64,000 nt of DNA from Chryseobacterium rhizoplanae (lineage in GTDB: Bacteria; Bacteroidota; Bacteroidia; Flavobacteriales; Weeksellaceae). Position 1 is the first letter of the stretch. Each line of letters opens with the position of its first letter. A program made the translations under genes and the position numbers. The stretch covers positions 98,393-162,392 of the forward strand of contig NZ_FXTC01000011.1 in NCBI RefSeq assembly GCF_900182655.1, written 5' to 3'. Of this stretch, positions 8,093 through 17,447 are shown piece by piece. The notes below the pieces were generated by a model, which was given only the letters and a program-made list of their open reading frames with translations, had not been told where the DNA came from and made no database searches.

Positions 8093-8956
8093 TTATTTTT
8101 TCCGTAAAAAATGGGTGAGGGTTTCCTTTGTTTCAGCAACTTCATGGACTCTTAAAATTTTCGCCCCCTGCTCCAAAACTTTCATGTGAAGTTTTTGCGT
8201 TTCTTCATTGATATCCAAAGGGGATTTCCCAAGAGGTTTGTAGATAAATGACTTCCTGGAAATCCCTATCAACAAGGGAAACCTTCCGAATCCAAGATAT
8301 TCAACCTCATGAATCATTTTCATCTGATCTTCTACTGTTTTTCCGAAGCCAAAACCGGGATCAAGAATGATGTCATTCACTCCTTTTTCTAAAAGTTCTT
8401 TTGTTTTTTTAGCAAAATATTGGTTCACTTCCAACGTAATATCTTCAAATTTTATTTTATCATGCATGGTTTCGTAGGAAGGATTTACATGCATCAAAAT
8501 GTACGGAAGTTTTGTCTGAGCTGCTGTATCAAACATTTCTGCATCATACTGGCCTCCGGAAATATCATTGATCAGATCAATTCCTTCACTGAACCCAAAC
8601 TTTACGGTTGCTGCATAAAAAGTATCAAGAGAAATCAGGGATTCCGGAAATTCTTTTTTGATCAGAGAAATAATATTTCCGATTCGGTTTATTTCTTCTG
8701 AAGCGCTTAAAAACTCTGCATTAGGACGTGTAGACTGAGGTCCGATATCCAGTATTTCTGCCCCATCTTTCAACAATTTTTCTGCATGTTCCAAAGCTGA
8801 TTTTTCCTCATTGAATTTTCCGCCGTCAGAGAATGAATCCGGAGTCAGATTGAGGATTCCCATGATTTTTGGGGTATCAAGTTGTACTAAACGACCGTTA
8901 CAGTTGATTGAGTAGGTTCGATCTGAGTGTTGGAGTGTTGGAGAGTTGGAGAGCAT
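8093..8956 (-). CDS. folP: Dihydropteroate synthase
   Basis: Joins p-aminobenzoate to dihydropterin pyrophosphate in folate synthesis; target of sulfonamides. The 287-residue TIM barrel shows MGILNLTPDSFSDGG (32-46), LDIGPQSTRP, INDISGG, DPGFGFGK and GISRKSF in family order. The first 14 or so residues (LSNSPTLQHSDRTYS) do not look like the family: they are translated from the edge of a low-complexity CTCCAACACTCC-type repeat. No other in-frame start gives the conserved beginning, so either the repeat has entered the 5' end or translation starts at a non-ATG codon. Confidence 0.93.
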   Translation of the reverse strand: MLSNSPTLQHSDRTYSINCNGRLVQLDTPKIMGILNLTPDSFSDGGKFNEEKSALEHAEKLLKDGAEILDIGPQSTRPNAEFLSASEEINRIGNIISLIKKEFPESLISLDTFYAATVKFGFSEGIDLINDISGGQYDAEMFDTAAQTKLPYILMHVNPSYETMHDKIKFEDITLEVNQYFAKKTKELLEKGVNDIILDPGFGFGKTVEDQMKMIHEVEYLGFGRFPLLIGISRKSFIYKPLGKSPLDINEETQKLHMKVLEQGAKILRVHEVAETKETLTHFLRKK

Positions 8957-9281
<325 letters not shown>

Positions 9282-9289
9282 TATATTTG
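9282..9289 (+). promoter_or_regulatory. -7 promoter element for the DUF1599-DoxX cluster
   Basis: TATATTTG fits the Bacteroidota -7 consensus, 17 nt before the ATG at 9307. No clear -33 TTG is at the right distance. Confidence 0.45.
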
Positions 9290-9306
9290 GAAGATTAAGA
9301 AAATTT

Positions 9307-9873
9307 ATGCTAAAAACATCAGTACAGTTCGAGAAAGTTATCAGTCAGTGTCGTGATCTTTTCGGTAAAAAATTACAGGATTATGGTGCTGCATGGAGGG
9401 TGCTAAGACCGAGTTCCATTACAGATCAGATTTACATCAAAGTCAACAGAATCCGTACCCTTCAGATGACTGATAAAAAAATGGTGGATGAGAGTGAGGA
9501 AGATGAATTTATCGCAATTGTCAATTATTCTATTATTGGACTTATTCAGCTTGAGAAAGGTCTTTCCAATGATTTCAATGAAAATAAAGAAGAAATTTTA
9601 GGTCTGTATGACCAATATGCCAATGAAGCGAGAGCTTTAATGGAAAGAAAAAATCATGACTATGGTGAAGCATGGAGAGATATGAGAATCTCTTCAATCA
9701 CAGATCTTATTTATCAGAAAGTATTAAGAACTAAACAGATTGAGGACAATCAGGGAAAAACAATCGTTTCGGAAGGACTTGACGCCAACTATTTCGATAT
9801 GCTGAATTATGCGGTCTTCTGCCTGATCAAGTTCTCAGAAAAAGAAAATCAATTCGAACCCAAAAATATTTAA
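9307..9873 (+). CDS. DUF1599 (Nmad1-like) two-repeat protein
   Basis: A 188-residue soluble protein built from two copies of one domain: DYGAAWRVLRPSSITDQIY at 25-43 is echoed by DYGEAWRDMRISSITDLIY at 118-136. This is the pattern of DUF1599, linked by others to nucleotide or DNA modification in phages (nucleotide modification associated domain 1). In Bacteroidota it is usually chromosomal and of unknown role, as here. It is followed one nt later by the DoxX-type membrane protein, so the two are co-expressed. No catalytic claim can be made from the sequence. Confidence 0.85.
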   Translation: MLKTSVQFEKVISQCRDLFGKKLQDYGAAWRVLRPSSITDQIYIKVNRIRTLQMTDKKMVDESEEDEFIAIVNYSIIGLIQLEKGLSNDFNENKEEILGLYDQYANEARALMERKNHDYGEAWRDMRISSITDLIYQKVLRTKQIEDNQGKTIVSEGLDANYFDMLNYAVFCLIKFSEKENQFEPKNI

Positions 9874-9874
9874 T

Positions 9875-10984
9875 ATGCTCAAAGGTTTATTACGCTTTAT
9901 TATTGCTGTTATTTTTATCCTTTCAGGCTTTGTGAAAGCCGTGGATCTGGTAGGTTTTTCTTTCAAAATGGAAGAATATTTTGCTCCTCCTGTTTTCAAC
10001 ATGCCATTTTTAGAAAAGTTTGCCCTGCTGTTTTCCATTATCGTAGTGATACTGGAGCTTTTCTTAGGATTTATGCTGCTGCTTAAATTAAAGCTTAAAT
10101 TTACCTTGTCCGTATTAATTGCCCTTTGTATTTTCTTTGGGTTCCTTACTTTTTATTCGGCGTATTTCAATGTCGTAACAGATTGTGGATGTTTTGGTGA
10201 TGCCATCAAGTTTACGCCCTGGCAGAGCTTCCTTAAGGATGTTGTACTTTTGGTAGGATTAATCATATTATTTGTCTTATACAGAAAAGATTTCCGTAAA
10301 AAAGATGAGTACGGAGTGACCAAGAAAGAGTCTTCCCATACTTTTAAATATGTTCTTTTAACTGTTTTTTCTCTGGGCATGGTTTACGTTATGGCACAGG
10401 GAATTATGCATGAACCGATCATTGATTTCCGTGATTATAAAGTAGGAACAGACATTAAAGGTGAAAAAGTAAAAATCGAAAAAAATCCTTCTGAATACAA
10501 GACTTTTTACTCTCTGAAAAATCAGAAAACAGGAGCTGTTATCAAGGTAAATCAGGATGATTATATCAAAAAGACAGAATACTGGGCAGAAGGTTCTCCT
10601 TGGAAAATTGAGGAAGGAAAAAATGAATCTGTGCTGATCAAAGAAGGTTACAAATCTGAGATTGTGAAATTTAAGATTGAAGATCCTACAGGAATGGAGG
10701 TTACGAACGAAATCATCAATGCTCCAAAAGCTGTTTTGGTATTTTCTTATCATCCCAAAGATGTTCCTGCTGATCTGCTCCAGAAAGTGGAAGCTAAAGT
10801 AAATACACAGAAAGGAGCTCTAATCTATGGAGTTTCTACCTATCCGAATACTTTTAAAACGATTAAAAATGCAATGATGGATGGAACAGCCATCAAAACT
10901 ATAGCGAGAAGCAATCCGTTTGTACTGATTCTTGAAAATGGAAAAATTATAGACAAACAGCCTGCAAAGGACTATATCAACTAA
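9875..10984 (+). CDS. DoxX/MauE-type membrane protein, BT_3928 family
   Basis: 369 residues: four predicted membrane helices at about 4-28, 47-72, 78-99 and 117-136, then one more at about 157-174 and a soluble C-terminal half of about 195 residues. The redox-like motif DCGCFGDA at 103-110 after helix 3 is typical of MauE/DoxX proteins that handle thiols or quinones near the membrane. The C-terminal part ends in a thioredoxin-like NPFVLILENGKII pattern without a CxxC pair. Function is unknown; a role in membrane redox or disulfide chemistry is inference from the family. Confidence 0.82.
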   Translation: MLKGLLRFIIAVIFILSGFVKAVDLVGFSFKMEEYFAPPVFNMPFLEKFALLFSIIVVILELFLGFMLLLKLKLKFTLSVLIALCIFFGFLTFYSAYFNVVTDCGCFGDAIKFTPWQSFLKDVVLLVGLIILFVLYRKDFRKKDEYGVTKKESSHTFKYVLLTVFSLGMVYVMAQGIMHEPIIDFRDYKVGTDIKGEKVKIEKNPSEYKTFYSLKNQKTGAVIKVNQDDYIKKTEYWAEGSPWKIEEGKNESVLIKEGYKSEIVKFKIEDPTGMEVTNEIINAPKAVLVFSYHPKDVPADLLQKVEAKVNTQKGALIYGVSTYPNTFKTIKNAMMDGTAIKTIARSNPFVLILENGKIIDKQPAKDYIN

Positions 10985-10997
10985 ATACTTCACCGTA

Positions 10998-11678
10998 ATG
11001 GACCAAAATTTCGATTATATTAATGAAAATTATATTACAGAAGATGAATTGTGTACTGTAACGGATATCAGTAAGGAGGATCTGGCTGCACTTATTCAAA
11101 ATCAATTAGTACCACAGCCTTCTTACACTGTTTCCCGAAGTATCAGAATTACATCGTCTCTTAATGATGAGTTTGAAAGTGAGATTACAGAAAAATATTT
11201 CAGTAAAAACTGCATTTCTCTGGTTAAAAAGAATAAAGAATTGAGCGATATCCATCAGTATAAAGAAGAATTCAAAGAAAACTTCATTCGACATCTGATG
11301 AATCATCCCCATAAAGGTTTTGCTTATGACAGTATATTCAACACCTCTTCCCATGGACAGGAAAAGCTGGATGAAATATTTGAAAGTGAATGGGCTGCCT
11401 ATTGTAATGGAATCTATGGGATTTGTACTCTACATTCTACTGAGGAAGAAATTGTAAAAAAGGAAATTGCAGTAAAAAAACTGATCCATTTCAATACAAA
11501 GTTTTCTGATAAAAAACTTACTACAGATGAATCAGAAGAACTGATCAAGCTGAGTGAAGAATTCAACGAAGTAACACAGAAATTCGCTCCTTATCAAAGA
11601 AAATCAAGCAGCAGAGGTAAGTATCTCGATAAAATTTTAGAAGAAAACAACTTAGACTATCTAGTAAAAAAATATTAA
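10998..11678 (+). CDS. Uncharacterised cytoplasmic protein (possibly DUF6058-like)
   Basis: 226 residues with no signal or membrane segment. It begins DYINENYITEDELCTVTDISKEDLAALIQNQLVPQPSY, which looks like a MerR- or HTH-like small helical unit that lets the protein recognise a target. The rest is helical and charged, with Cys in AAYCNGIYGIC. It lies 13 nt after the DoxX-type gene and 4 nt before the TerB-like gene, so it belongs to the same operon. The family name is a recollection, not a firm match. Confidence 0.55.
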   Translation: MDQNFDYINENYITEDELCTVTDISKEDLAALIQNQLVPQPSYTVSRSIRITSSLNDEFESEITEKYFSKNCISLVKKNKELSDIHQYKEEFKENFIRHLMNHPHKGFAYDSIFNTSSHGQEKLDEIFESEWAAYCNGIYGICTLHSTEEEIVKKEIAVKKLIHFNTKFSDKKLTTDESEELIKLSEEFNEVTQKFAPYQRKSSSRGKYLDKILEENNLDYLVKKY

Positions 11679-11682
11679 AAAC

Positions 11683-12030
11683 ATGCAAAAATCAAATAAA
11701 TCAATTGCCGGATATCACTTATTAATGATCCTTTCTTCTGTAGACGGAGAGTTTGCTCCTGAGGAAGGAATGCTGGTACAACAATACCTGGCTGATGAAT
11801 TTCCCTTCAGAATGAATCTTGACAATGAACTAGACACATTAGCTCTTTTGCAGCCTGAAGAATGGAAAGATCATTTTGAATTCCATGCAAGATGCTTCCA
11901 TGATGATTCTACAGAAGATGAACGTGTAAAGTTTGTTCAGTTTGCAAAATCATTGATCAAAGCGGATAATAAAGTAACTGAAGAGGAGCATACGTTCTAC
12001 GTTCTGCTGAAAAACCTTTGGGGATTATAA
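11683..12030 (+). CDS. TerB-like helical protein
   Basis: 115 residues, all-helical. The phrases ILSSVDGEFAPEEGMLVQQYL and KSLIKADNKVTEEEHTFYVLLKNLWG are the two acidic half-repeats of TerB/DjlA-N-like domains, which bind metal or partner proteins in stress systems. It closes the 9307-12030 cluster and is followed 43 nt later by tpiA. No other ter gene is adjacent, so a tellurite role is not implied. Confidence 0.75.
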   Translation: MQKSNKSIAGYHLLMILSSVDGEFAPEEGMLVQQYLADEFPFRMNLDNELDTLALLQPEEWKDHFEFHARCFHDDSTEDERVKFVQFAKSLIKADNKVTEEEHTFYVLLKNLWGL

Positions 12031-12072
12031 TACTACAACCACTAAAAGTAAATCAATCAATATATAAATCTT

Positions 12073-12831
12073 ATGAGAAGAAAAATAGTTGCAGGCAACT
12101 GGAAAATGAACAAAAATGTAATTGATGCACAACAATTGATGATTCAGTTACTAAGCTATAAAAACAACAATGCTACCAACTGTGAGGTTTGGATCGCTCC
12201 ACCATCTTTATATTTAATGATGGCAAAAGACATCTTTGAAAAGGATGAAATCGGGGTATTTTCTCAGGATATGAGTGAGCATGAAAGTGGTGCTTACACT
12301 GGAGAAATTTCTGCTGGTATGCTGGAATCTATTGATGCTACCGGTTCATTGATCGGGCACTCTGAAAGAAGACAGTATCACGGAGAAACAGATTCTCACT
12401 GTAACAGAAAAATCAAATTAGCGCTTGACAAAGGTCTTATTCCTGTTTACTGTAACGGGGAAACTCTTGAGCAGAGAAAAGCAGGACAGCACCTGGAAGT
12501 GGTAAAAAATCAGACTGAAGTAGCGCTTTTCACACTTTCTGCTGAAGAGATCAAGAAGGTAGTGATCGCTTACGAACCTGTTTGGGCAATCGGAACAGGA
12601 GAAACAGCAAGCCCTGAGCAGGCACAGGAAATCCATGCACACATCAGAAGTATCATCGCTGCAAAATACGGACAGGAAGTTGCTGATGAAATTTCAATCC
12701 TTTACGGAGGATCTGTAAAGCCGGACAATGCAAAAGAAATCTTCTCTCAGCCGGATATCGACGGAGGTCTGATTGGAGGTGCTGCTTTGAAATTAGAGGA
12801 TTTCTCTAAGATTATTGAAGGTTTTAACTAA
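12073..12831 (+). CDS. tpiA: Triose-phosphate isomerase
   Basis: Interconverts dihydroxyacetone phosphate and glyceraldehyde 3-phosphate. The 252-residue TIM barrel keeps all catalytic residues: N9 and K11 in GNWKMN, H96 in GHSERR and E168 in AYEPVWAIGTG, with the phosphate loop LYGGSVK and GGAAL near the end. A strong terminator follows at 12874. Confidence 0.97.
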   Translation: MRRKIVAGNWKMNKNVIDAQQLMIQLLSYKNNNATNCEVWIAPPSLYLMMAKDIFEKDEIGVFSQDMSEHESGAYTGEISAGMLESIDATGSLIGHSERRQYHGETDSHCNRKIKLALDKGLIPVYCNGETLEQRKAGQHLEVVKNQTEVALFTLSAEEIKKVVIAYEPVWAIGTGETASPEQAQEIHAHIRSIIAAKYGQEVADEISILYGGSVKPDNAKEIFSQPDIDGGLIGGAALKLEDFSKIIEGFN

Positions 12832-12873
12832 TATTGAAATAATAGGTGGCTAAAGTCTGTTCCTATTGATATA

Positions 12874-12904
12874 AAAACGGCGACATCTTCGATGCCGCCG
12901 TTTT
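12874..12904. terminator. Bidirectional terminator between tpiA and the phytase-like gene
   Basis: AAAACGGCG (12874-12882) pairs with CGCCGTTTT (12896-12904), and inside it CATC/GATG extends the stem. T-runs or A-runs lie on both sides, suiting the convergent genes. Confidence 0.85.
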
Positions 12905-12921
12905 CCGTTAAAAAAATCTAA

Positions 12922-14196
12922 TTATTGAATATCGACTACGTACATAGTTCCTTTGTCTACCTTCCCTGTTTTAGGAAGAATCTTAGCTTTCGGGTTTCCA
13001 TTTCCATCATCCACTACCCCAAAGTCATCATCATTGAAAACAGCCAGTTTATTATTTCCCAAATAAACGATTCCCTCAAACTTATCATGTTCATAGCCCA
13101 GTTTTGCAACCAGATCCACCGCTAATGTTTTTGAAACAGCTTTTATCCCCGCATTGGTAATCTCGTCCCATGAACACTGCTCTAAGGCTTTTCCATTGAT
13201 TTTCATTCCGTCAACTGCATTAATGTCAGTTCCATTCACATCGGAAGCATTGCTCAGGTTGATTCTGTATACTTTTTTAATTCCTCCCTGGGATCCGAAA
13301 TTTCCATCTCTTTCAATCACCAGAAATTCATTGTTACTTAAGGCTGTAATGTCACACACTGAATCAGAAGCGCCTCCGTCCTGCTTATATAAAAACTGTT
13401 TGGTTTGCCCAGTAATAATATCAAATGTGACAATTCTCGTTAAAGTAGTATTGGTTGCCAATGCTTTGCTGGGTACATGCATCATTGACTGTATGGTTCC
13501 TACCAGCGTTCTTCCATCCTGAGTAATACAAAGTCCTTCCATTCCTCTGTTGGCTCTCCTTTTCGCTAAAACGGCAGGTAGTTTTCTTGGTCCGGTATTT
13601 ACACCTACCGGGCTTATTCTTTCCATTTCGATCCCGTCTGCACTATAATGAACGATGTGCGGTCCGTATTCATCAGAAACCCAGAATGTACCGTCAGCTG
13701 CTGCTACAATACTTTCGCTGTCTAACCCATATTGATCTGTCCCTAAAACATTTCCGGAAGCATCATAAGCTATTTCTCCGGTACTGCCCATTCCTACAGG
13801 GTTTGGTAATCCTGTAATAAGCTGCCCGGATGGATTTTTAAGTTTAATATATTTGATTACCTCTACATTTCCGTCAGCATTGATTTTAAAATGCATAATA
13901 GTAGGCGTAAAGTTAGGAGCAAGAAACTTTTTACCATTCTGGAAATCAGTATTCGGTCCTCTGTCTGTTATGACGTAGAATTCACCTTTTCTTGTGGGGT
14001 GAGCCGCCGCTCCGGAGCCAAATCCGCCATTGATGACATCTACTCCGTTGATCGTAGCCAGTTTTGTAAATGGAAATTCCTGAGGGAGTTTGGAATAATT
14101 AATATCCTGATTAATTATTGTGGTATCATCATCACTTTTACATGAAGCCAATACTGCCAGCACTACAGCAGACCATAGTAATTTTTTCATATTCAC
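12922..14196 (-). CDS. Lipoprotein with esterase-like domain of the phytase family
   Basis: 424 residues with a lipoprotein signal (KKLLWSAVVLAVLASC, lipid Cys at 19), so it is probably anchored in the outer membrane or periplasm. The mature part is a beta-propeller-type esterase-like phytase domain (PF13449 type): it has PTRKGEFYVITDRGPN, SDEYGPHIVHYSADG, GMEGLCITQDG and KFEGIVYLGNNKLAVFNDDDFG in the expected order. The substrate is not known; phosphate-ester scavenging is a family-based guess. A second Met at codon 3 may be the true start. It stands alone between convergent tpiA and the clpP terminator. Confidence 0.85.
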   Translation of the reverse strand: MNMKKLLWSAVVLAVLASCKSDDDTTIINQDINYSKLPQEFPFTKLATINGVDVINGGFGSGAAAHPTRKGEFYVITDRGPNTDFQNGKKFLAPNFTPTIMHFKINADGNVEVIKYIKLKNPSGQLITGLPNPVGMGSTGEIAYDASGNVLGTDQYGLDSESIVAAADGTFWVSDEYGPHIVHYSADGIEMERISPVGVNTGPRKLPAVLAKRRANRGMEGLCITQDGRTLVGTIQSMMHVPSKALATNTTLTRIVTFDIITGQTKQFLYKQDGGASDSVCDITALSNNEFLVIERDGNFGSQGGIKKVYRINLSNASDVNGTDINAVDGMKINGKALEQCSWDEITNAGIKAVSKTLAVDLVAKLGYEHDKFEGIVYLGNNKLAVFNDDDFGVVDDGNGNPKAKILPKTGKVDKGTMYVVDIQ

Positions 14197-14360
14197 TTTT
14201 ATGGCTGCGAAAATAGAGATTGATTATAAACTGATCTTGAATATAATGATAATTGTATTTTAACAATAGAATTATAAAATGATTAAGATTCTATGCAGCC
14301 AATGACAAAAATCAAATAATTTGACTTTTAAGACAGTTTCTTTTTTATGAGGATATGGAA

Positions 14361-14413
14361 ACCACCCCGTCAAAAATTCTTTGAATTTTCGCCACCTCTC
14401 CAAAGGAGGGGAA
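14361..14413. repeat. Dispersed palindromic repeat, copy A
   Basis: Core reads CCACCCCGTCAAAAATTC, then GAATTTTCGCCACC and CTCCAAAGGAGGGG. The inner part is self-complementary. Copies in the opposite orientation are at 26311 and 46246 and a shortened one is inside the gene at 57115. No gene is seen elsewhere in 14197-14487. Confidence 0.8.
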
Positions 14414-14487
14414 TTTTTACGTCTTCAGCGGAGAATTCCATAGGAATCTGAACAGTCAATACAGTTTAAAATCCAAAATTAAGCCAA

Positions 14488-14517
14488 CAAAAAAACCGCA
14501 CCAGATGGGTGCGGTTT
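14488..14517 (-). terminator. Terminator of clpP
   Basis: AAACCGCACC / GGTGCGGTTT, 10-bp stem with a five-base loop, followed on the minus strand by a seven-base U-run, 20 nt after the clpP stop codon. Confidence 0.9.
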
Positions 14518-14536
14518 CTTATGATTTTGCAATCAA

Positions 14537-15223
14537 TTATTTTTTCTCAGTAGATCTTTGCAGAACCTCATCTACCATTCCGTAGCCTTTCGCTTCTTCA
14601 GAAGTCATCCAGTAATCTCTGTCAGAAGATTTTTCTACCCACTCATACGTTTGTCCTGAGTGGTGACCAATGATTTCATAAAGTTCCTGCTTCAGTTTCA
14701 GCATCTCTCTTAAGTTGATCTCCATATCAGAAGCAACTCCCTGCGCACCTCCTGAAGGCTGGTGAATCATTACTCTTGAGTGCTTAAGCGCAGAACGTTT
14801 TCCTTTTTCTCCGGCAACCAATAATACGGCTCCCATTGAAGCAGCCATACCTGTACAGATTGTCGCTACATCCGGCTTAATGATCTGCATCGTGTCATAA
14901 ATACCTAAACCTGCATAAACACTTCCACCAGGAGAGTTGATGTAGATCTGAATATCTTTTGATGGGTCTGCACTTTCTAAGAATAAAAGCTGTGCCGTAA
15001 CGATGTTTGCTACCTGATCATCAATACCCGTTCCCAGGAAGATAATTCTGTCCATCATCAAACGGGAGAAAACGTCCATCTGAGCAACGTTTAATCTTCT
15101 TTCTTCCATGATGTACGGAGTAAGATTCGTTGGGCCATACATTCCCATATACTGATCGGTAACCAAACCGTTGTTTCCTAAATGTTTTACAGAGAAATCT
15201 CTGAAATCTTTTTTAATGTCCAT
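14537..15223 (-). CDS. clpP: ATP-dependent Clp protease proteolytic subunit
   Basis: Serine protease that forms the tetradecameric degradation chamber for ClpX/ClpA-type unfoldases. The triad is present: Ser129 in GMAASMGA, His154 in VMIHQPSGG and Asp203 in DRDYWM. The oxyanion loop INSPGGSVYAG and the 228-residue length are normal. No clpX is next to it, so it is transcribed alone; its own terminator follows. Confidence 0.97.
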   Translation of the reverse strand: MDIKKDFRDFSVKHLGNNGLVTDQYMGMYGPTNLTPYIMEERRLNVAQMDVFSRLMMDRIIFLGTGIDDQVANIVTAQLLFLESADPSKDIQIYINSPGGSVYAGLGIYDTMQIIKPDVATICTGMAASMGAVLLVAGEKGKRSALKHSRVMIHQPSGGAQGVASDMEINLREMLKLKQELYEIIGHHSGQTYEWVEKSSDRDYWMTSEEAKGYGMVDEVLQRSTEKK

Positions 15224-15335
15224 ATTTCTATTATGTATTATTTTTATACTATTCTCGAAGTTTAAATTACAATATTTATTCCTAAAATTTTATAGGACTT
15301 TTTGTCACAGAATATGAAAAAAACTGACTTAAAAA

Positions 15336-17321
15336 TTATCTTTTTCTATCTCCATAGATTCCTTTGATAGGCGAATATTCGATAATATTACTCAATCGCA
15401 TGGAAGCCTGTTTCAATAAGGTAATCTTTTTGATGAGCTCATAGTACTTTACTTCATCAGTATCTCTGTACAGATCCAGCTCTTTATCTGTTTCTGTAAT
15501 TAAATAATCAATATACCTGTATTTATGCAATAAAACATCTCCCTGGATCTGATCTGCCACTTTATCCCCGTAATTGGGAGGATAAATATTTCTGGAAGCC
15601 CAGTTTTCAAGATCGTCCAGCGGAATCAAGGCATCCACCACCTTTGTGGTAATCTCTTCATCCATAAAAGATACAAAAAAGTTTCCACTTCTGAGCTCAT
15701 CTTTTTGAATTCCCTCTCTCACCTGAGTGATAATGATTTCATTGCCTTTGACTAAAAACGTATACTGTTCTTCTTCAAAATGATGAAGTATTTCCTCAAT
15801 GACTGTAATCTGATATTCTTCACCCTGTTCATTTCTACGTTTCAGAATAATATCCCCAAATGCCAGCATGTGCTCTACAAGCTTGTTCTCCATGAACAGT
15901 ACATCAAACAGGAAAGGATCTTCTTTTTCCTTTTCCAAGGGAACAATCTCCATCTTCGGAGCTGCCTTCTCTTTTTGCTGTTGCTGAACATGGTGGGTCT
16001 GATTCTGTGTGATCTGCTTCTGAACATCCAGTTCATTGAAAAGGCTCTGCTCAGAAAGTCCGAATTTATTGGAAACCTCTTTAAGGTAAACTTCCCTTTT
16101 CAGTGCATTCTGTACAAAAGAAACAGATTTTACGATATCCCTTATTGCTTCTGCTTTTTTAATAGGATCATTGCCAACATCCCTCAACAGGATTTCCGCT
16201 TTAAAGTCGATGAAATCCATCGCCTCATTTTCAATATACTTTTCTACATATTCCTGCGGATGTTTTCTGGCGAATGAGTCAGGGTCATCCCCATCAGGGA
16301 AAAGCAAGACACGGATGTTCATTCCTTCCGTAAGCAGCATGTCAATACTTCGGAAACTGGCTTTGATACCGGCGTTATCTCCGTCAAAAAGAATCGTTAC
16401 GTTTTCTGTAAGCCTTTTTATCAGTTTGATCTGTTCCGTTGTCAAAGAAGTTCCTGAACTGGCCACCACATTTTCAATTCCGGACATATGAAGTGAAATC
16501 ACATCCATATATCCTTCTACCAAAAGACAGCCGTTCTTCCTTGAAATTGCCTGCTTACTTTGGTTTAATCCATAAAGGACATTGGATTTATGATAGATCT
16601 CCGTTTCCGGTGAATTGAGGTATTTTGCAGTCTTAACATTATTTTTAAGAATCCTTGCCCCAAAACCCAATACTCTTCCGGAAAAACTGTGAATAGGGAA
16701 AATAACTCTTTCCCTGAAGCGGTCAACACCTGAAGGAGTATTTTCCGGGAAAATAGAAAGTCCGGATTTTTCAAGAATTTCTTTGTTGTACCCTTTTTCC
16801 AGTGCATAAGCAGTAAAAGCATTCTTTTTCTCCGGTGAATATCCCAACTGGAACTTTTTGATAATATCATCCCGAAGTTCTCTCTCTTTAAAATAAGAAA
16901 GTCCTATGCTTCTCCCTTCATGATCATCCCAAAGAATTTCCTGGAAATACGTATTGGCAACCTCATGAATTTTATATAAAAGATCTTTTTCAGTCTGTGC
17001 ATGTTTTGCCTCTTCAGAGATTTCACGCAGATCTTCTTCAATTTCAATTCCGTACTTTTTTGCTGCGTGGCGAAGGGCTTCAGGATAGGTAAAGTTCTCA
17101 ATTTCCATAAGGAAAGAAATTGCCGTCCCTCCTTTTCCGGTTGAGAAATCTTTCCAGATCTGTTTGCTTGGTGAAACAACAAAACTTGGAGATTTTTCTT
17201 CATGAAAAGGACTGAGTCCTTTAAAGTTAGACCCTGCTCTTTTCAATTGCACATACTCACCCACAATCTCTTCAACGCGGATTGTGGAGAATATTTTATC
17301 AATGGTCTGTTTGGAAATCAT
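15336..17321 (-). CDS. dnaG: DNA primase lacking the zinc-ligand cysteines
   Basis: Makes RNA primers at the replication fork and binds DnaB. 661 residues: N-terminal zinc-finger-like domain (1-95), catalytic core with TOPRIM motifs VEGYMD (268-273) and FDGDNAG (312-318), and a C-terminal helicase-binding part (about 450-661). In the N-terminal domain the expected CHC2 ligands are not there: the three Cys positions are S37, D58 and T61, while H40 and the framework (SPFHEEKSPSFVVSP, GKGG) remain. The domain is therefore intact in shape but cannot hold zinc in the usual way. Confidence 0.95.
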   Translation of the reverse strand: MISKQTIDKIFSTIRVEEIVGEYVQLKRAGSNFKGLSPFHEEKSPSFVVSPSKQIWKDFSTGKGGTAISFLMEIENFTYPEALRHAAKKYGIEIEEDLREISEEAKHAQTEKDLLYKIHEVANTYFQEILWDDHEGRSIGLSYFKERELRDDIIKKFQLGYSPEKKNAFTAYALEKGYNKEILEKSGLSIFPENTPSGVDRFRERVIFPIHSFSGRVLGFGARILKNNVKTAKYLNSPETEIYHKSNVLYGLNQSKQAISRKNGCLLVEGYMDVISLHMSGIENVVASSGTSLTTEQIKLIKRLTENVTILFDGDNAGIKASFRSIDMLLTEGMNIRVLLFPDGDDPDSFARKHPQEYVEKYIENEAMDFIDFKAEILLRDVGNDPIKKAEAIRDIVKSVSFVQNALKREVYLKEVSNKFGLSEQSLFNELDVQKQITQNQTHHVQQQQKEKAAPKMEIVPLEKEKEDPFLFDVLFMENKLVEHMLAFGDIILKRRNEQGEEYQITVIEEILHHFEEEQYTFLVKGNEIIITQVREGIQKDELRSGNFFVSFMDEEITTKVVDALIPLDDLENWASRNIYPPNYGDKVADQIQGDVLLHKYRYIDYLITETDKELDLYRDTDEVKYYELIKKITLLKQASMRLSNIIEYSPIKGIYGDRKR

Positions 17322-17447
17322 GCTGTAAAATTAAGTAATTTATGGAGAAGTAGGAAGTATTAAAGTAAGAGGACTTTAGTCTATTAGGAATAATAAATAC
17401 AATCATAATTATACAATTTGCCATTGATTAGCTATTTTTGAACAACC

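Noticed and set aside
11683..12030. Tellurite resistance gene
   Set aside because: Only a TerB-like fold is seen, without terC, terD or terZ nearby, so a tellurite role is not supported.
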